Made by a program: the position numbers and the translations under genes. A stretch of 64,000 nucleotides of DNA. Source: Okapia johnstoni. Its lineage: Eukaryota; Chordata; Mammalia; Artiodactyla; Giraffidae. The notes below the pieces were generated by a model that ran no database searches, was not told where the DNA came from, and was given only the letters and a program-made list of their open reading frames with translations. The DNA lies in NCBI GenBank assembly GCA_024291935.2, contig CM044326.1:31495948-31559947 (forward strand). Direction: 5' to 3'. Numbering within the stretch: the stretch's first letter is position 1; the number at the start of each line of letters is the position of its first letter. Below, in pieces: positions 11,380-22,224 of the stretch.

Positions 11380-11640
11380 AACTTAATAGAATGAATAGAC
11401 AGAAAAGTAGAAGGATATAGTAGACCTGAAAAGCACTGTGAACCAATTTAACATAATTAAGATGTATAGAATTTTCACACAACAGCAGGATACAAATTCT
11501 ATTCAAGTCCCCGTAGACTTAAACCAGGAGACACTGGAACACATCCAGGGACATAAAACAAGGTACAAAAATAAATTAATGTTACCTAAAGAAAAATAAA
11601 TCTTTAAAGAGACATAATAAAGAGGGACAGTGGGAGGTCT
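11380..11640 (+). repeat. L1 ORF2 fragment
   Basis: gacagaaaagtagaaggata and following text resemble the L1 ORF2 endonuclease region, overlapping in content with 10,540-10,680. It is a second old copy, or a duplicated piece of the first. Bases 11,170-11,380 are AT-rich and not assigned. Confidence 0.6.
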
Positions 11641-11693
11641 CAGCCCCCGTGAGAGACTTCCAACCCCCTGGAGGGACCATTCGAGTTGAAAGT

Positions 11694-11885
11694 GAAAGTG
11701 AAAGTGTTAGTCACTTTGCAACCCCTTGGGCTGTAGCCTGCCAGGCTCCTCTGTCTATGGAGTTTTCCAGGCAAGAACACTGGAGCGGGTTGCTACTCCC
11801 TTCTCCAGGGGATCTTCCCGACCCAGGTATCGAACCCAGGTCTCCTGCATTGCAGACAGATTATTTACAGTCTGAGTCACTGAGG
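11694..11885 (-). repeat. Bov-tA SINE
   Basis: Antisense SINE with the gaaagtgaaagtg tail at 11,690-11,705, the body at 11,740-11,800 and head ending near ctgagtcactgaggtgag. Confidence 0.85.
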
Positions 11886-12249
11886 TGAGGGAACCCCAAT
11901 ATATGGCCGAGGTTTGGGAACAACCCAGCCAGCAGCAATCATGTTCAACTGACCCTTCAATGCCCTAAGGAGCCAAGAATGTCAGCTAAGCCTGAACCCC
12001 TGACCACATGCCTGGACTAACAGTCAGCCAGACACGGGCTGGGCTGTTTGTGACACAGCCCAAGGGCCAGCATATGTCCCAGGCCTCAGCGAGACTCTCC
12101 ACGGGGGCGGCAAGGACCCTCCTCTCCACGGGTGCAAAGTCAGCCTGCGCATCATGTCGAGCGGCCTTCTCAGCACCGCAGGCATCACTCGCCGCCGGCA
12201 CTCTAAGACCAGGGGCAGGTTTTCCCCTCAGGTTGTTGGCTCTCATAGG

Positions 12250-12936
12250 ACAGACCCCCCACATGTGTGTGCAGGCGTGAGAGCTGAAGGCTCTGGGGCC
12301 TCCCAGCCCCCTGCCCCAATCTGAGTCCTTCACGGCGGCAGCTTCCCCCCAAACTGGCACCACCAGACCCTCCCCGGAGGCCCATGTCACCCCCGCAGGC
12401 TCAGGCTCCCTCCCTTGGCAGGGACCAGGCGCCCCCTCCTGCCACCCAGGGACCACTACCCCGAAATTCCAGGACAGGTGGCAGTGGGTGGCGGTCCTCA
12501 TCTTGTCACCCAAGCACCAGTCTCACTGTGGGGGCCCAGGGTCCCTGAATTCTCCAAACGCTTCCCTCAGCGGACACTCAGTACAGGTGCAGCCAGAACA
12601 GCCCCCGATGACCCAGAGCCATGGGGTGACCGAGTACTGCCCGTGAGCTTACCCAGGCAAGCGCCGGGCTCGGGGAGCCTGGGGCTGGGGTCAGAGGGGC
12701 CTAGGGCCGGGCTCGGGGAGCGTGGGGCTGGTCGGTGCAGCGAGCCCTCTGGCCACTCCTGGCGTTGGTTCCGGGGAAGCCCCGTGACTAGGACATTGGG
12801 CCCCTGAATGTATTGGGCTCTGCTGTCACCGTGTGGCCACCAGCAGCACTGCATGCACTGGGCCAGCAGGAGACCCGCCCTGGGCAGGCAGGGGCAGAGG
12901 GCAAGGGGCAGAGGGCATGGCCTGCACCACCTGGAG
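12250..12936 (+). repeat. Segmental duplication module, copy 2
   Basis: Second copy of the block at 2,450-3,124. Strongest match begins near 12,511 (ctccaaacgcttccctcagc), includes a switch-like G-rich part (12,660-12,740) and the tgtggccaccagcagcactg segment. It stops at ctggag (12,931-12,936), where BovB begins, the same point that is uninterrupted in copies 1 and 4. Confidence 0.8.
12660..12740 (+). repeat. Switch-like G-rich repeat in copy 2
   Basis: gccgggctcggggagcctgg occurs, and nearly recurs about 43 bases later, matching the repeat at 2,781-2,912 but shorter. Confidence 0.55.
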
Positions 12937-13204
12937 ATCCTGGCATCCGGTCCCATCACTTCATGGCAAATAGATGGGGAAAAAGTGGAAACAGTGACAG
13001 ACTTTATTTTCTTGAGCTCCTGCGGACTGTGACTGCCGCCATGAAATTAAAAGATGCCTGCTCCTTGGAAGAAAAGCTATGACAAACCTAGACAGTATAT
13101 TAAAAAACAGAGACATCACTTTGCCAACAAAGGTCTGTCTAGTCAAACCTATGGTTTTTACAGTAGTCATGTATGGATGTGAGAGTTGGACTGTAAAGAA
13201 GGCT
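12937..13204 (+). repeat. BovB fragment, sense
   Basis: Sense BovB late-ORF2 sequence (cacttcatggcaaatagatg; gttggactgtaaagaaggct). It ends where an antisense BovB begins at 13,207, forming an inverted pair. The junction with the module is shared with 15,073. Confidence 0.85.
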
Positions 13205-13206
13205 GT

Positions 13207-14940
13207 TGTTATTGTTCAGTAGCTCAGTCATCTCCGACTCTTCGGAACCCCATGGACTGCAGCACGCAGGCTTCCCTGTCCTTCACCATCTCCTGGAGCT
13301 TGCTCAAACTCATGTCCATCGAGTCGGTGATGCCATCCAACCATCTCATCCTCTGTTGTCGCCTGCTTCTCCTGCCTTCAATCTTTCCCAGCATCAGGGA
13401 TTTTTCAAATGAGTCAGCTCTTCGTATCAGGTGGCCAAAGTATTGGAGTTTCAGCTTCAACATCAGTCCTTCCAATGAACACCCAGGACTGATCTCTTCT
13501 AGGATGGACTGGTTGGATCTCCTTGCAGTCCAAGGGACTCTCAAGAGTCTTCTCCAACACCGCAGTTCAAAAGCATCAATTCTTCAGCACTCAGCTTTCT
13601 TTATAGTCCAGCTCTCACATCCATACATGACCACTGGAAAAACCATAGCCTTGACTAGACAGACCTTTGTTGGCAAAGTAATGTCTCTGCTTTTTAATAT
13701 GCTGTATAGGTTGGTCATAACTTTCCTTCCAAGGAGTAAGGGTCTTTTAATTTCATGGCTGCAATCACCATCAGCAGTGATTTTGGAGCCCCCAAAAATA
13801 AAGTAGCCACTGTTTTCCCATTTATTTGCCATGTAGTGATGGGACCAGATGCCGTAATCTTAGTTTTCTGAATATTGAGTTTTAAGCCAACTTTTTCACT
13901 CTCCTCTTTCACTTTCATCAAGAGGCTCTTCAGTTCTTTTTCACTTTCTGCCATAAGGGTGGTGTCATCCGCATATCTGAGGTTCTTGATATTTCTCCTG
14001 GCAATCTTGATTCCAGCTTGTGTTTCTTCCAGCCCAGCGTTTCTCATGATGTACTTTGTATATAAGTTAAATAAGCAGGGTGACAATATACAGCCTTGAC
14101 GTACTCCTTTTCCTATTTGGAACCAGTCTGTTGTTCCATGTCCAGTTCTAACTGTTGCTTCCTGATCTGCATACAGGTTTCTCAGGAGGCAGGTAATGTG
14201 GTTTGATATTCCCATTTCTTTCAGTATTTTCCACAGTTTATTGTGATCCACACAGTCAAAGGCTAGGCTTTGGCATAGTCAATAAAGCGGAAATAGATGG
14301 TTTTCTGGAACTCTCTTGCTTTTGTGATGATTCAGCAGATGTTGGCAATTTGATCTCTGGTTTCTCTGCCTTTTCTAAAACCAGCTTGAACATCTGGAAG
14401 TTCACAGTTCATGTATTGCTGAAGCCTGGCTTGGAGAATTTTGAGCATTACTTTGCTAGCGTGTGAGATGAGTGCAATTGTGCCATAGTTTGAACATTCT
14501 TTGGCATTGCCTTTCTTTGGGATGGGAATGAAAACTGATCTTTTCCAGTCCTGTGGCCACTGCTGAGTTTTCCAAATTTGCTGGCATATGGAGTGCAGCA
14601 CTTTCACAACATCATCTTTCAGGATTTGAAACAGCTCAACTGGAATTCCGTCACCTCCACTAGCTTTGTTCTCTCTCCTTGCTATTCTTTGGAACTCTGC
14701 ATTCAGGTGGGAATATCTTTCCTTTTCTCCTTTGCTTTTCGCTTCTCTTCTCTTCCCAGCTATCTGTAAGGCCTCCTCAGACAGCCATTTTGCTCTTTTG
14801 CATTTCTTTTTCTTGAGGATGGTCTTGCTCCCTGTTTCCTGTACAATGTCACGAACCTCCGTCCATAGTTCACCAGGCACTTTGTCTATCAGTTCCAGTC
14901 CCCTAAATCTATTTCTCTCTTTCACTGTATAATCGGAAGG
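13207..14940 (-). repeat. BovB LINE, antisense, reverse transcriptase remnant
   Basis: This RTE-type LINE lies in reverse. On the minus strand, a 178-residue frame (14,251-13,715) carries reverse transcriptase motifs, including a YADD catalytic box at about 13,975-13,964 and an upstream GVRQGCILSPCLFN segment. The preceding frame (about 14,930-14,332) has the IPIPKKGN and ALISHASK segments typical of the RT fingers. The two frames are separated by stops and a shift, and the endonuclease end is absent, so the element is 5'-truncated and dead. The plus-side end carries the Bov-A tail (from 13,207). Confidence 0.9.
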
Positions 14941-14941
14941 G

Positions 14942-15072
14942 ATTGGGCCCCTGAATGTGTTGGGCTCTGCTGCCACCGTGTGGCCACCGGCAACACTGCA
15001 TGCACTAGGCCAGCAGGAGACGCGGGGCCCTGGGCAGGCAGGGGCAGAGGGCATGGCTTGCACGACCTGGAG
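14942..15072 (+). repeat. Segmental duplication module, copy 3 (short)
   Basis: Matches 12,798-12,936 (attgggcccctgaatgtg; gtgtggccaccggcaacact) and ends at ctggag (15,067-15,072), followed by the same BovB junction as copy 2. Confidence 0.8.
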
Positions 15073-15246
15073 ATCATGGCATCCGATCACATCACTTCAT
15101 GGCAAATAGATGCGGAAAAAGTGGAAACAGTGACAGAATTTATTTTCTTGAGCTCCTGCGGACAGTGACTGCAGCCATGAAATTAAAAGACACTTGCTCC
15201 TTGGAAGAAAAGCTGTGACCAACCTAAACAGTATATTAAAAAACAG
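15073..15246 (+). repeat. BovB fragment, sense
   Basis: Nearly the same sequence as 12,937-13,110. The shared junction with the module shows both arose by duplication after one BovB insertion or fusion. Confidence 0.8.
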
Positions 15247-15780
15247 AGAGTGGAATATTACTCAGACATTAAAAAGAACACATTTAAGTCACTTCTAATG
15301 AGGTGGATGAAACTGGAGCCTATTATACAGAGTGAAGTAAGCCAGAAAGAAAAACACCAATACAGTAAACTAACACATATATATGGTATTTAGTTAATCG
15401 GTAAAGATAACCCTGTATGCGAGACATCAAAAGAGACACAGATAAATAGAACAGTATTACGGACTCTATGGGAGAGGGCGAGGGTGGGATGATATGGGAG
15501 AATGGCATTGAAGCATGTAAATTATCATATGTGAAATGAATCACCTGTCCAGATTCGATGCATGATACAGGGCGCTCGGGGCTGGTGCACTGGGATGACC
15601 CAGAGGGATGGGATGGGGAGGGAGGTGGGAGGCGGGTTCTGGATGGGGAACACATGTACACCCATGGTGGATTCATGTCAATGTATGGCAAAACAAATAC
15701 AATATTGTAAAGTTAAAAAATAGATAAACTAATTTAAAATTAAATATATATATATATATATTTCAGCAATTTATTTAATT
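15247..15780 (+). repeat. Ruminant L1 3' end
   Basis: Sense L1 3' region: gtggaatattactcagacat, ggatgaaactggagcctatt, acacccatggtggattcatg, then an AT-rich end with a (ta)n run near 15,747. 5'-truncated. Confidence 0.85.
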
Positions 15781-15857
15781 AGTCCCTTTTGGAAGCATAC
15801 TTTATTTTCTATTTTCTCTGTAAATACTTCTGCAATAAACTCGTGGTGCATAAAAAA

Positions 15858-15955
15858 AAAAAACAGAGACATCACTTTGCCGACAAAAGTCTGTCTAGTC
15901 AAACCTATGCTTTTTCCAGTAGTCACGTATGGAAGTGAGACTATAGTCCAACTCT
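15858..15955 (+). repeat. BovB fragment, sense
   Basis: acagagacatcactttgccg and the following bases are sense BovB; an antisense partner follows at 15,990. Confidence 0.75.
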
Positions 15956-15989
15956 TCTTTATAAAGAAGACTCTCTTCTTTATAAAGAA

Positions 15990-16545
15990 GGCTGTTGTTC
16001 AGCAGCTCAGTCGTGTCCAACTCATTGCAACCCCATGGACTGCAGCACGCAGGCTTCCCTGTCCTTCACCATCTCCTGGAGCTTGCTCAAACTCATGTCC
16101 ATCGAGTCAGTGATGCCATCCAACCATCTCATCCTCTGTCGTCCCCTTCTCCTCCCATCTTCAATCTTTCCCAACATCAGGGTTTTTTCCAATGAGTCAG
16201 CTCTTTGCATCAGTTGGCCAAAGTATTGGAGTTCCAGCTTCAGCATCAGTCCTTCCGATGAATATTCACAGTTGATTTCCTTTAGGATTGCCTGGTTGGA
16301 TCTCCCTGCAGTTCAAGGGACTCTCAAGAGTCTTCTCCAACACCACAGTTTAAAATCATCAATTCTTTTGTGCTCAGCCTGCTTTACGGTCCAACTCTCA
16401 CATCCATACATGACTACTGGAAAAAACCATAGCTTTGACTATACAGACCTTTGTCGGCAAAGTTTTGTCTCTGCTTTTTAATATGCTGTTTAGATTTCTC
16501 ATAGCTTTTCTTCCTAGGAGCAACTGTCTTTTAATTTCAATGGCT
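15990..16545 (-). repeat. BovB/Bov-A fragment, antisense
   Basis: Antisense copy from the Bov-A end (gttcagcagctcagtcgtgt) through tcatgtccatcgagtcagtg to the late-ORF2 part (atagcttttcttcctaggag). Broken by stops. Confidence 0.85.
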
Positions 16546-16635
16546 GAGCACCAAAGAACTGATATTTTTGAACTATGGTGTTGGAGAAGACTCTTGAAAG
16601 TCCCTTGGACTGCAAGGAGATCAAACCAGTCACAC
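16546..16635 (+). repeat. BovB fragment, sense
   Basis: ttgaactatggtgttggaga and gcaaggagatcaaaccagtc are sense BovB, ending close to module copy 4. Confidence 0.75.
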
Positions 16636-16673
16636 CACATCAAACCAGTCACAAAGCTGAGCGACTGAATAAC

Positions 16674-17020
16674 AATATGTTGGACTCTGCTGCCCCCGTG
16701 TGGCCACCAGCAACATCGCACGCACTGGGCCAGCAGGAGGCTCTGCCCAGACCCGGGCCCCTAAGGGGGCCGGAGCAGAGGCAGGGGGCAGCAGGAGTGG
16801 CCAGCACCATCTGGAGGTGGGAATCGAGGATCATCCTGGAGCCCAGTGCACCCTGGACGCCGTGCCCACCCCAAGTCCTTGCAGTGCAGGTGAGCTTTGG
16901 GGTCCTTGGAACAGCCTCGAGGGAAGGGGCACACGGGGAGCCAGACACACCTGGGGGCCTGCGCCCGGGGGCCTGCGTTGTCAGGTGTGCACTCGGCAGG
17001 TGTGTCAGCTGTCCTGACAC
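16674..17020 (+). repeat. Segmental duplication module, copy 4
   Basis: Matches 2,985-3,340 closely, from gttggactctgctgccccc through ggtgggaatcgaggatcatc to gtgtgcactcggcaggtgtg. It lacks BovB at the ctggag point (16,811-16,816), like copy 1. Confidence 0.85.
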
Positions 17021-17039
17021 ATCAAACTTAAAACTGTGA

Positions 17040-18080
17040 TCGTCTAGATCAGCCCCAAAGCTGGTCCCTTTTCAGACCTATTTATAAGAAACTGGGTTCA
17101 GTGAGCGGCTTGTTTCATGCCCCAAACCACAGGGACCTGACCCCACGATATCCAAGAACTCTGAGGCTGAAACGTGTTCCTCCATGCTGGGCTCACACAC
17201 TAGAATCCCTAGGACGCTCCTCACTGCGAAGCGAAGTCGTGCTGCGCTCCTGCAGAGCCGAGGGGGCCCTCCACCTGGACTCACCTTCACGAGGTCACTC
17301 TGGCCGGAAGGCAGCCCTGAGCCCTGCGCCCCCTGGTGGCCACTGCGCCTCTGCACGTCCTGCCTGCCCGGCCCAGCCCAGCGGGGTCTCGGGCAGCAGT
17401 GTTTGTGTGCACCCCTCCTCTCCTCCGCGCCAGCACTGCTCATGGCCGAGTCCCAGCGTCACGTCGCTGCGGAAGCCCTGCCCTGCCGGATGTCCCCTGC
17501 AGGCCACGGCCCATGCCCAGGTCTGCGTGCGACCCCTCGGGTGAGGAACCAGCATTTTCCTACAACAGCCTGCAGTCTGCCCGCCAGTCATCTCTGGCTG
17601 TTCCCCACCATGAGAGCACCAAGGCTGAGCCGCCCCCAGGAAGAGCAAAGGTCCCCGAGGGGGCAGGAAGTCCTGCATTTGCCCTCCGCTGGGTCAAACT
17701 CTTCCTGATGTCCTCTGGTTTCTGCCTCATTTCATAAAAAATGGATAAAGATTCTCGTCCACGTGAATTCTGCAGTGTAGATGTGATGCATGGGTCAAGG
17801 TTCATCAGGCCAAACATCACCATCATGTCTTCTGTCCCTGGGTGTTGTCCCTGGGTGTCCTTTCCCGTCCACGGTGACCATCACAAACAGTGTTCCCTGG
17901 TTAAACTCTGTGGAATCAAGTTTCCTGCTGAGATCGGGTTTCCCTGCCAAGATTTGGCTGAAGCGAGTGTTACCACATACAATCCTATGCTCTGTCCATA
18001 TCATACAATGTATTTATTACTTCAGCTGCAATATTTCTTTTCAATTCAATGAAAGATTGAAAGTCTTTTTTGAGACTGTC
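17040..18080. other. Single-copy-looking DNA with a CTCF site, no gene
   Basis: No recognised repeat or exon. GC-rich up to about 17,700 and AT-richer after. The frames here are short and lack recognisable domains. It holds the strong CTCF-type motif at 17,324. Confidence 0.5.
17324..17343 (-). promoter_or_regulatory. Strong CTCF-type motif
   Basis: The plus strand contains tgcgccccctggtggccac, the exact CTCF core with good flanks; the motif reads on the minus strand, as at 5,537. It is in non-repeat DNA just right of module copy 4. Confidence 0.65.
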
Positions 18081-18084
18081 AGTG

Positions 18085-18580
18085 AAATATAAAGGACTGT
18101 GCCTGGGCACTTACAAATGTGCTCTCCCAAAACCCCGTATACACACTACAACATATGAAGTAAGTAACCAATAAGAGCCTGCTGTATAGCACAGGCAGCA
18201 CTACCCAATACTGTGTAATGGCCTAGATGGAAAAAGAACCTTAAAAAGAGAGGATATACGTATATCTGTAACTGATTCCCTTTGCTGTACGTGCGTGAAT
18301 GTGTGCTCAGTTGCTCAGTCACGTCCGACTCTTTGTGACCCCACGGACTGTAGCCCACCAGGCTCCTCTGTCCATGGGATTCTCCAGGCAAGAATACTGG
18401 AGTGGGTTGCCATGCCCTCCTCCAGAGGATCTTCCCGACCTAGGGATCGAACCCCCATCTAGGTTCATCTCCTGAACTGCAGGCGGAATCTTTTTACCGT
18501 TGAGCCACCAAGGAAGCCTTACTTTGCTGTACACCTGAAACTAAATCGACTACACTCCAAGAAAATTTTTAAAAAAAAGA
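18085..18580 (+). repeat. L1 3' end, split by a SINE
   Basis: tgtaatggcctagatggaaa and atatctgtaactgattccct before the SINE, then ctttgctgtacacctgaaac after it, are a typical artiodactyl L1 3' UTR. Confidence 0.75.
18297..18523 (-). repeat. Bov-tA SINE
   Basis: Antisense SINE (gctcagtcacgtccgactct ... ccgttgagccaccaaggaag) inserted in the L1 tail. Confidence 0.9.
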
Positions 18581-19544
18581 ATACAGACAAGGACAGAAAA
18601 TGCCTCCTGGGCCCCTTCCAGGCATCAGTCCCTGTCCTGGGTGGGCTGCAGGGTCACCAGGCTTGATCCTCACGGACTCCAGCCTACAGGCCAGCAGACA
18701 GGAGGAGGCCATGCGCACAGGTTGCTCTGCTGGGAGCTCCAGAGCTGAGATCTGAAGCCAGGGTCAAAGGTGCACGACTCACAAGCTAAGCTGCTGGGGC
18801 CCAGGGGTGGCACAGGGGATGGAAGCAGAAGAAATTTTGGAATCTACAGAAAGCGACTGTGATGGAGTCAAAAGCTGAGATCTGAGCCAGCAGCAGGGGA
18901 AGCAGCATGCTCCCACCTTGCACGGCGGCGCCATACAGACGAGGGACCTGGGGCGGCAGGCTGGGGGTGTCCAGAGCAGAGGACCAGGGGACAGACACGT
19001 GAGGTCAGGAACCCGCCAGACTTCCTGAGTCACTTTTGAACCAGGGAAGCGACGTCCACCTTCATCCTCTTGGCCAGAACTGGCACCAACTAAGCAGGGA
19101 GGGGCTTGGAGACACCCATCTCCAGCCTGTTAGCACAGAAAGGCCAGGGTCATGGGTCCGGCAAACTTAACTGCCAGCAAGCATCACTTAGAGAAAGAAG
19201 AGACACACCCAGACATGCGAGGGCTAAGAGAACTGATGCCCCAAACCCCTTCTGGGTCCATTAGGACAAAATACAGCTGTGTAACCGCAAGGAAACACAG
19301 TGGCATGGCTCACACGAGTGGAGTCCACACCACCCTCCATGAACCATGTCAGAGACTCTGCAGGGCAGGTGAGCAGGACCAGATTCTCAGACCCACCACC
19401 ACGCATGCCTTCCGGCAGGAGGAGGTATGAGGAAAGAGATGGGGCCCCAGGCTAGCCAGCAGCCCTCGGAGGAGCCATGGAACTTTATTCTGTTGCCGTC
19501 TAGGAAGCCAGGTGGACCTGGAGGATAAAGTTAATTACTAACTC
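18581..19544. other. Non-coding stretch, nothing recognised
   Basis: Moderate GC content and short frames only. No known repeat or exon could be assigned. Confidence 0.45.
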
Positions 19545-19805
19545 AGAATTCCCGGGTGGTACAGCAGATAAGGATCCACATGCCAATGCAGGAGACACAG
19601 GTTTGATCCCTGGTCCGGGAGGATCCCACGTGTCAGGGAGCAAATAAGCCCATGCGTCACAACTACTGAGCCTGTGCTCTGCAACAAAAGAAGTCACTGC
19701 AAGGAGAAGCCGGAGCAGCACAATTGGAGCAGCCCCTGCTCTCTGCAACTTGAAAAAAGCCCTCGCAGCAACAAAGACCCGGCACAGCCAAAAATAAATA
19801 AATAA
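19545..19805 (+). repeat. CHR-type SINE
   Basis: Sense SINE (attcccgggtggtacagcag; gatccctggtccgggaggat) with a long body and an aaataaataaat tail. Confidence 0.85.
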
Positions 19806-19827
19806 AATTAGTTTTTAAAAAGTTGAT

Positions 19828-20055
19828 GGAGGACCTTCTGGTGGCTCCCTGGTAAAGAATCTGCCTGCCAATGCAGGGGACACGGGTTTGACGCCTGATA
19901 TGGGGAGATCCCACATGCCATGGGGCAACGAAGCCTGTGCAAACTACTGAGCCCAAGCCCCACAGCAAGAGAAGCCACTGCAGAGAGAAGCCCACACACA
20001 ACAAGAGAAAACTCTCGCAGCAATGAAGACCCAGCACAACCAAAAATAAATAAGA
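19828..20055 (+). repeat. CHR-type SINE
   Basis: Second sense copy right after the first (cttctggtggctccctggta; gcacaaccaaaaataaataa). Confidence 0.85.
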
Positions 20056-20059
20056 GGCT

Positions 20060-20637
20060 GCTTCCATTAAAGAGTCAGTCACATCAGAAATGTGACTGAT
20101 CTAACAGACTGGGGGTGGAGAGGGGAGGGTTTAAAAGAAAAGATGACAAACACATAACATGAGACAGGGCAAAGAGGTTCAAACACAACAGACTTCACAA
20201 CAAGTGAACGTGGATTAAGCTGGTCTTTCCAAGCAGAGATTTCCAGGTAACATGTAAACAGCAGAGTCCACCTTCGAGACAGAACCGTGAGGGGTGGCTC
20301 CCTCAGCCCAGGGCCACGACAACAAAGCAGCACAGACGGGGCTTAAACAGCAGGCACGTAGGTCTCAGAGCCTGGAGGCTGGGCGTCTGGATTAAGTTGC
20401 CAGCATGACCTCATCTGACCCTCATCACCTCCCAACAGCCCCACCTGCAAACACTACCCGCTGGGGTGGAGCTTCAGCGCGTGGGGGCGGTGGGAACACA
20501 GCCCACAGCGGAGGGTTTGAGGATGAAGGGAACACACGCCACAGAAACACAAAGGACAGCGTGTGGCACAGCCGTCTGAGGGCAGAATGGGCGTGAGGCA
20601 CAAAGCGTGAATAGCGACAGAAGGAGACCCTCACAGG
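20060..20637. other. Non-coding stretch, nothing recognised
   Basis: No assignable repeat or exon between two SINEs. Confidence 0.4.
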
Positions 20638-20915
20638 GCGTCCCAGGTGGTCCGGTGGTCAAGAATTCACCTGCCAGTGCAGGGGACATGGGTTCGATCC
20701 CTGGTCTGGGACGATCCCACAGGCTGAGGACCCACCAAGCCTAGGCACCACGACTACTGAAGCCCGCGTGCCCCGGAGGCCATGCTCTGCAAACAGGAGA
20801 AGCCACACAGTGAGAAGCCAGGATCCCCCAGCTAGAGAGGAGCCCCCACTCACCACAACTAGAGCAAGCCCACACAGCAACGAAGACCCAGCGCAGCCAC
20901 AAACTTTGAAAATAA
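20638..20915 (+). repeat. CHR-type SINE
   Basis: Sense SINE starting gcgtcccaggtggtccggtg, with gggttcgatccctggtctgg and a cagcgcagccac end. Confidence 0.85.
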
Positions 20916-21083
20916 GTAATCAAAAAGAGACAGAGCAACAAAGGAACTGGGAAGACTGAACCTGTTTCCAACTTACAGGAAGCTAAACGTAAAGTGACGA
21001 TGTGCACAGCAAAGGCGACAAGGGCACGAAAGTAACACCATCACCTGCGAGGCTCCAGCAGGCCACTCATGCCCAAAACCAAC

Positions 21084-21214
21084 AGAGGAGTCGGATGGCA
21101 GAATTGGTGGTGATGGATCCCCACGTGACGAGTCGGATGGCAGAATTGGTGGTGATGGATCCCCACATGACGAGTCGGATGGCAGAATTGGTGGTGATGG
21201 ATCCCCACACATGA
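21084..21214. repeat. 42-bp tandem triplication
   Basis: Three direct copies of a 42-base unit starting gagtcggatggcagaattgg and ending near gatccccacatgac. Copies differ at one or two bases. The unit length is a multiple of three, so it appears as a repeated peptide in open frames, but no gene is supported. Confidence 0.9.
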
Positions 21215-21754
21215 CGCCTCCGCTCGATTCCCAGGACTTAGCGAGGCGGGGGCAAGAGGCACGGCTCCATGCTTGGACACACGTCAGGGATTCAAGACCG
21301 TCCAAAACCAGCTCTCCAAACACACAGGGAAAAAGCGAAGATCAGAGATGGAGAATCAAGGATCTGGATGTTAAACCGTCAACAGCCACCCTGGATGCAG
21401 AAGCACCAAGCTTGGGGAAGGCTGAGGGCGATACTCAACACAGCCTCTGAAAGCTGAGTAGTCTCACCTGGGGAAGGTTGACAGCCCCAACCTGCGTCCC
21501 CACAGTTTTGCTCCTGAGTACGTCAACCCAGGATGAGCAATGCAGGAGCAGTCACAGCAGGATGGCTCATGTCAGCAAAAATCTGACAAATCGAAATACC
21601 CATGGATGGGGCAGGATGGGAGAGTGTGGAGTATTCACACAGGGGCCTTCACTGGCAGGAAAATGAATTAACACACACGCAACAGTGTGGATGGATCTCA
21701 GTAAAACATGGAGTGAAATGTCAGTCAGAGAAGAATATACAAATAGTGTGATGT

Positions 21755-21982
21755 GCTGCTCATGCTAACTCACTTCAGTGGTGTCTGACTCTTTGCAACC
21801 CTGTTGACCATAGCTCTCCAGGCTCCTATGTCCGTGGGATTCTCCAGGCAACAATACTGGAGTGGGTTGCCGTGCCCTCCTCCAGGGGATCTTCCCAACC
21901 CAGGGATCAAACCCGTGTCTCTTACATCTCCTGCATTGGCAGGCGAGTTCTGTACCATCAGTGCCACATGGGAAGCCCAATA
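21755..21982 (-). repeat. Bov-tA SINE
   Basis: Antisense SINE (gtgtctgactctttgcaacc ... cattggcaggcgagttctg). Confidence 0.9.
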
Positions 21983-22063
21983 GAGCGTCACACCCTTTCC
22001 ATAATGTTAAAAACAACCAAAGCCAAAATACAAATTCAGAAATACATATGGATGCAACATGTG

Positions 22064-22218
22064 TGTGTGCATGCTAAGTCACTTCAGTCGTGTCTGACTC
22101 TTTTGCAACCCCATGGACTGTAGCCCGCCAGGCTCCTTTGTCCGTGGGGATTCTCCAGGCAAGAATACTAGAGTGGGTTGCCATGCCCTCCTCCAGGGGA
22201 TCTTCCCAACCAGGGCTC
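22064..22218 (-). repeat. Bov-tA SINE, truncated
   Basis: Antisense SINE from gctaagtcacttcagtcgtg, ending at ggatcttcccaaccagggct without the tRNA head. Confidence 0.85.
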
Positions 22219-22224
22219 AATAAA

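Noticed and set aside
13715..14251. Reverse transcriptase frame as a possible host gene or diversity-generating system
   Set aside because: It is plainly BovB LINE ORF2, truncated and broken, one of very many copies in ruminant genomes.
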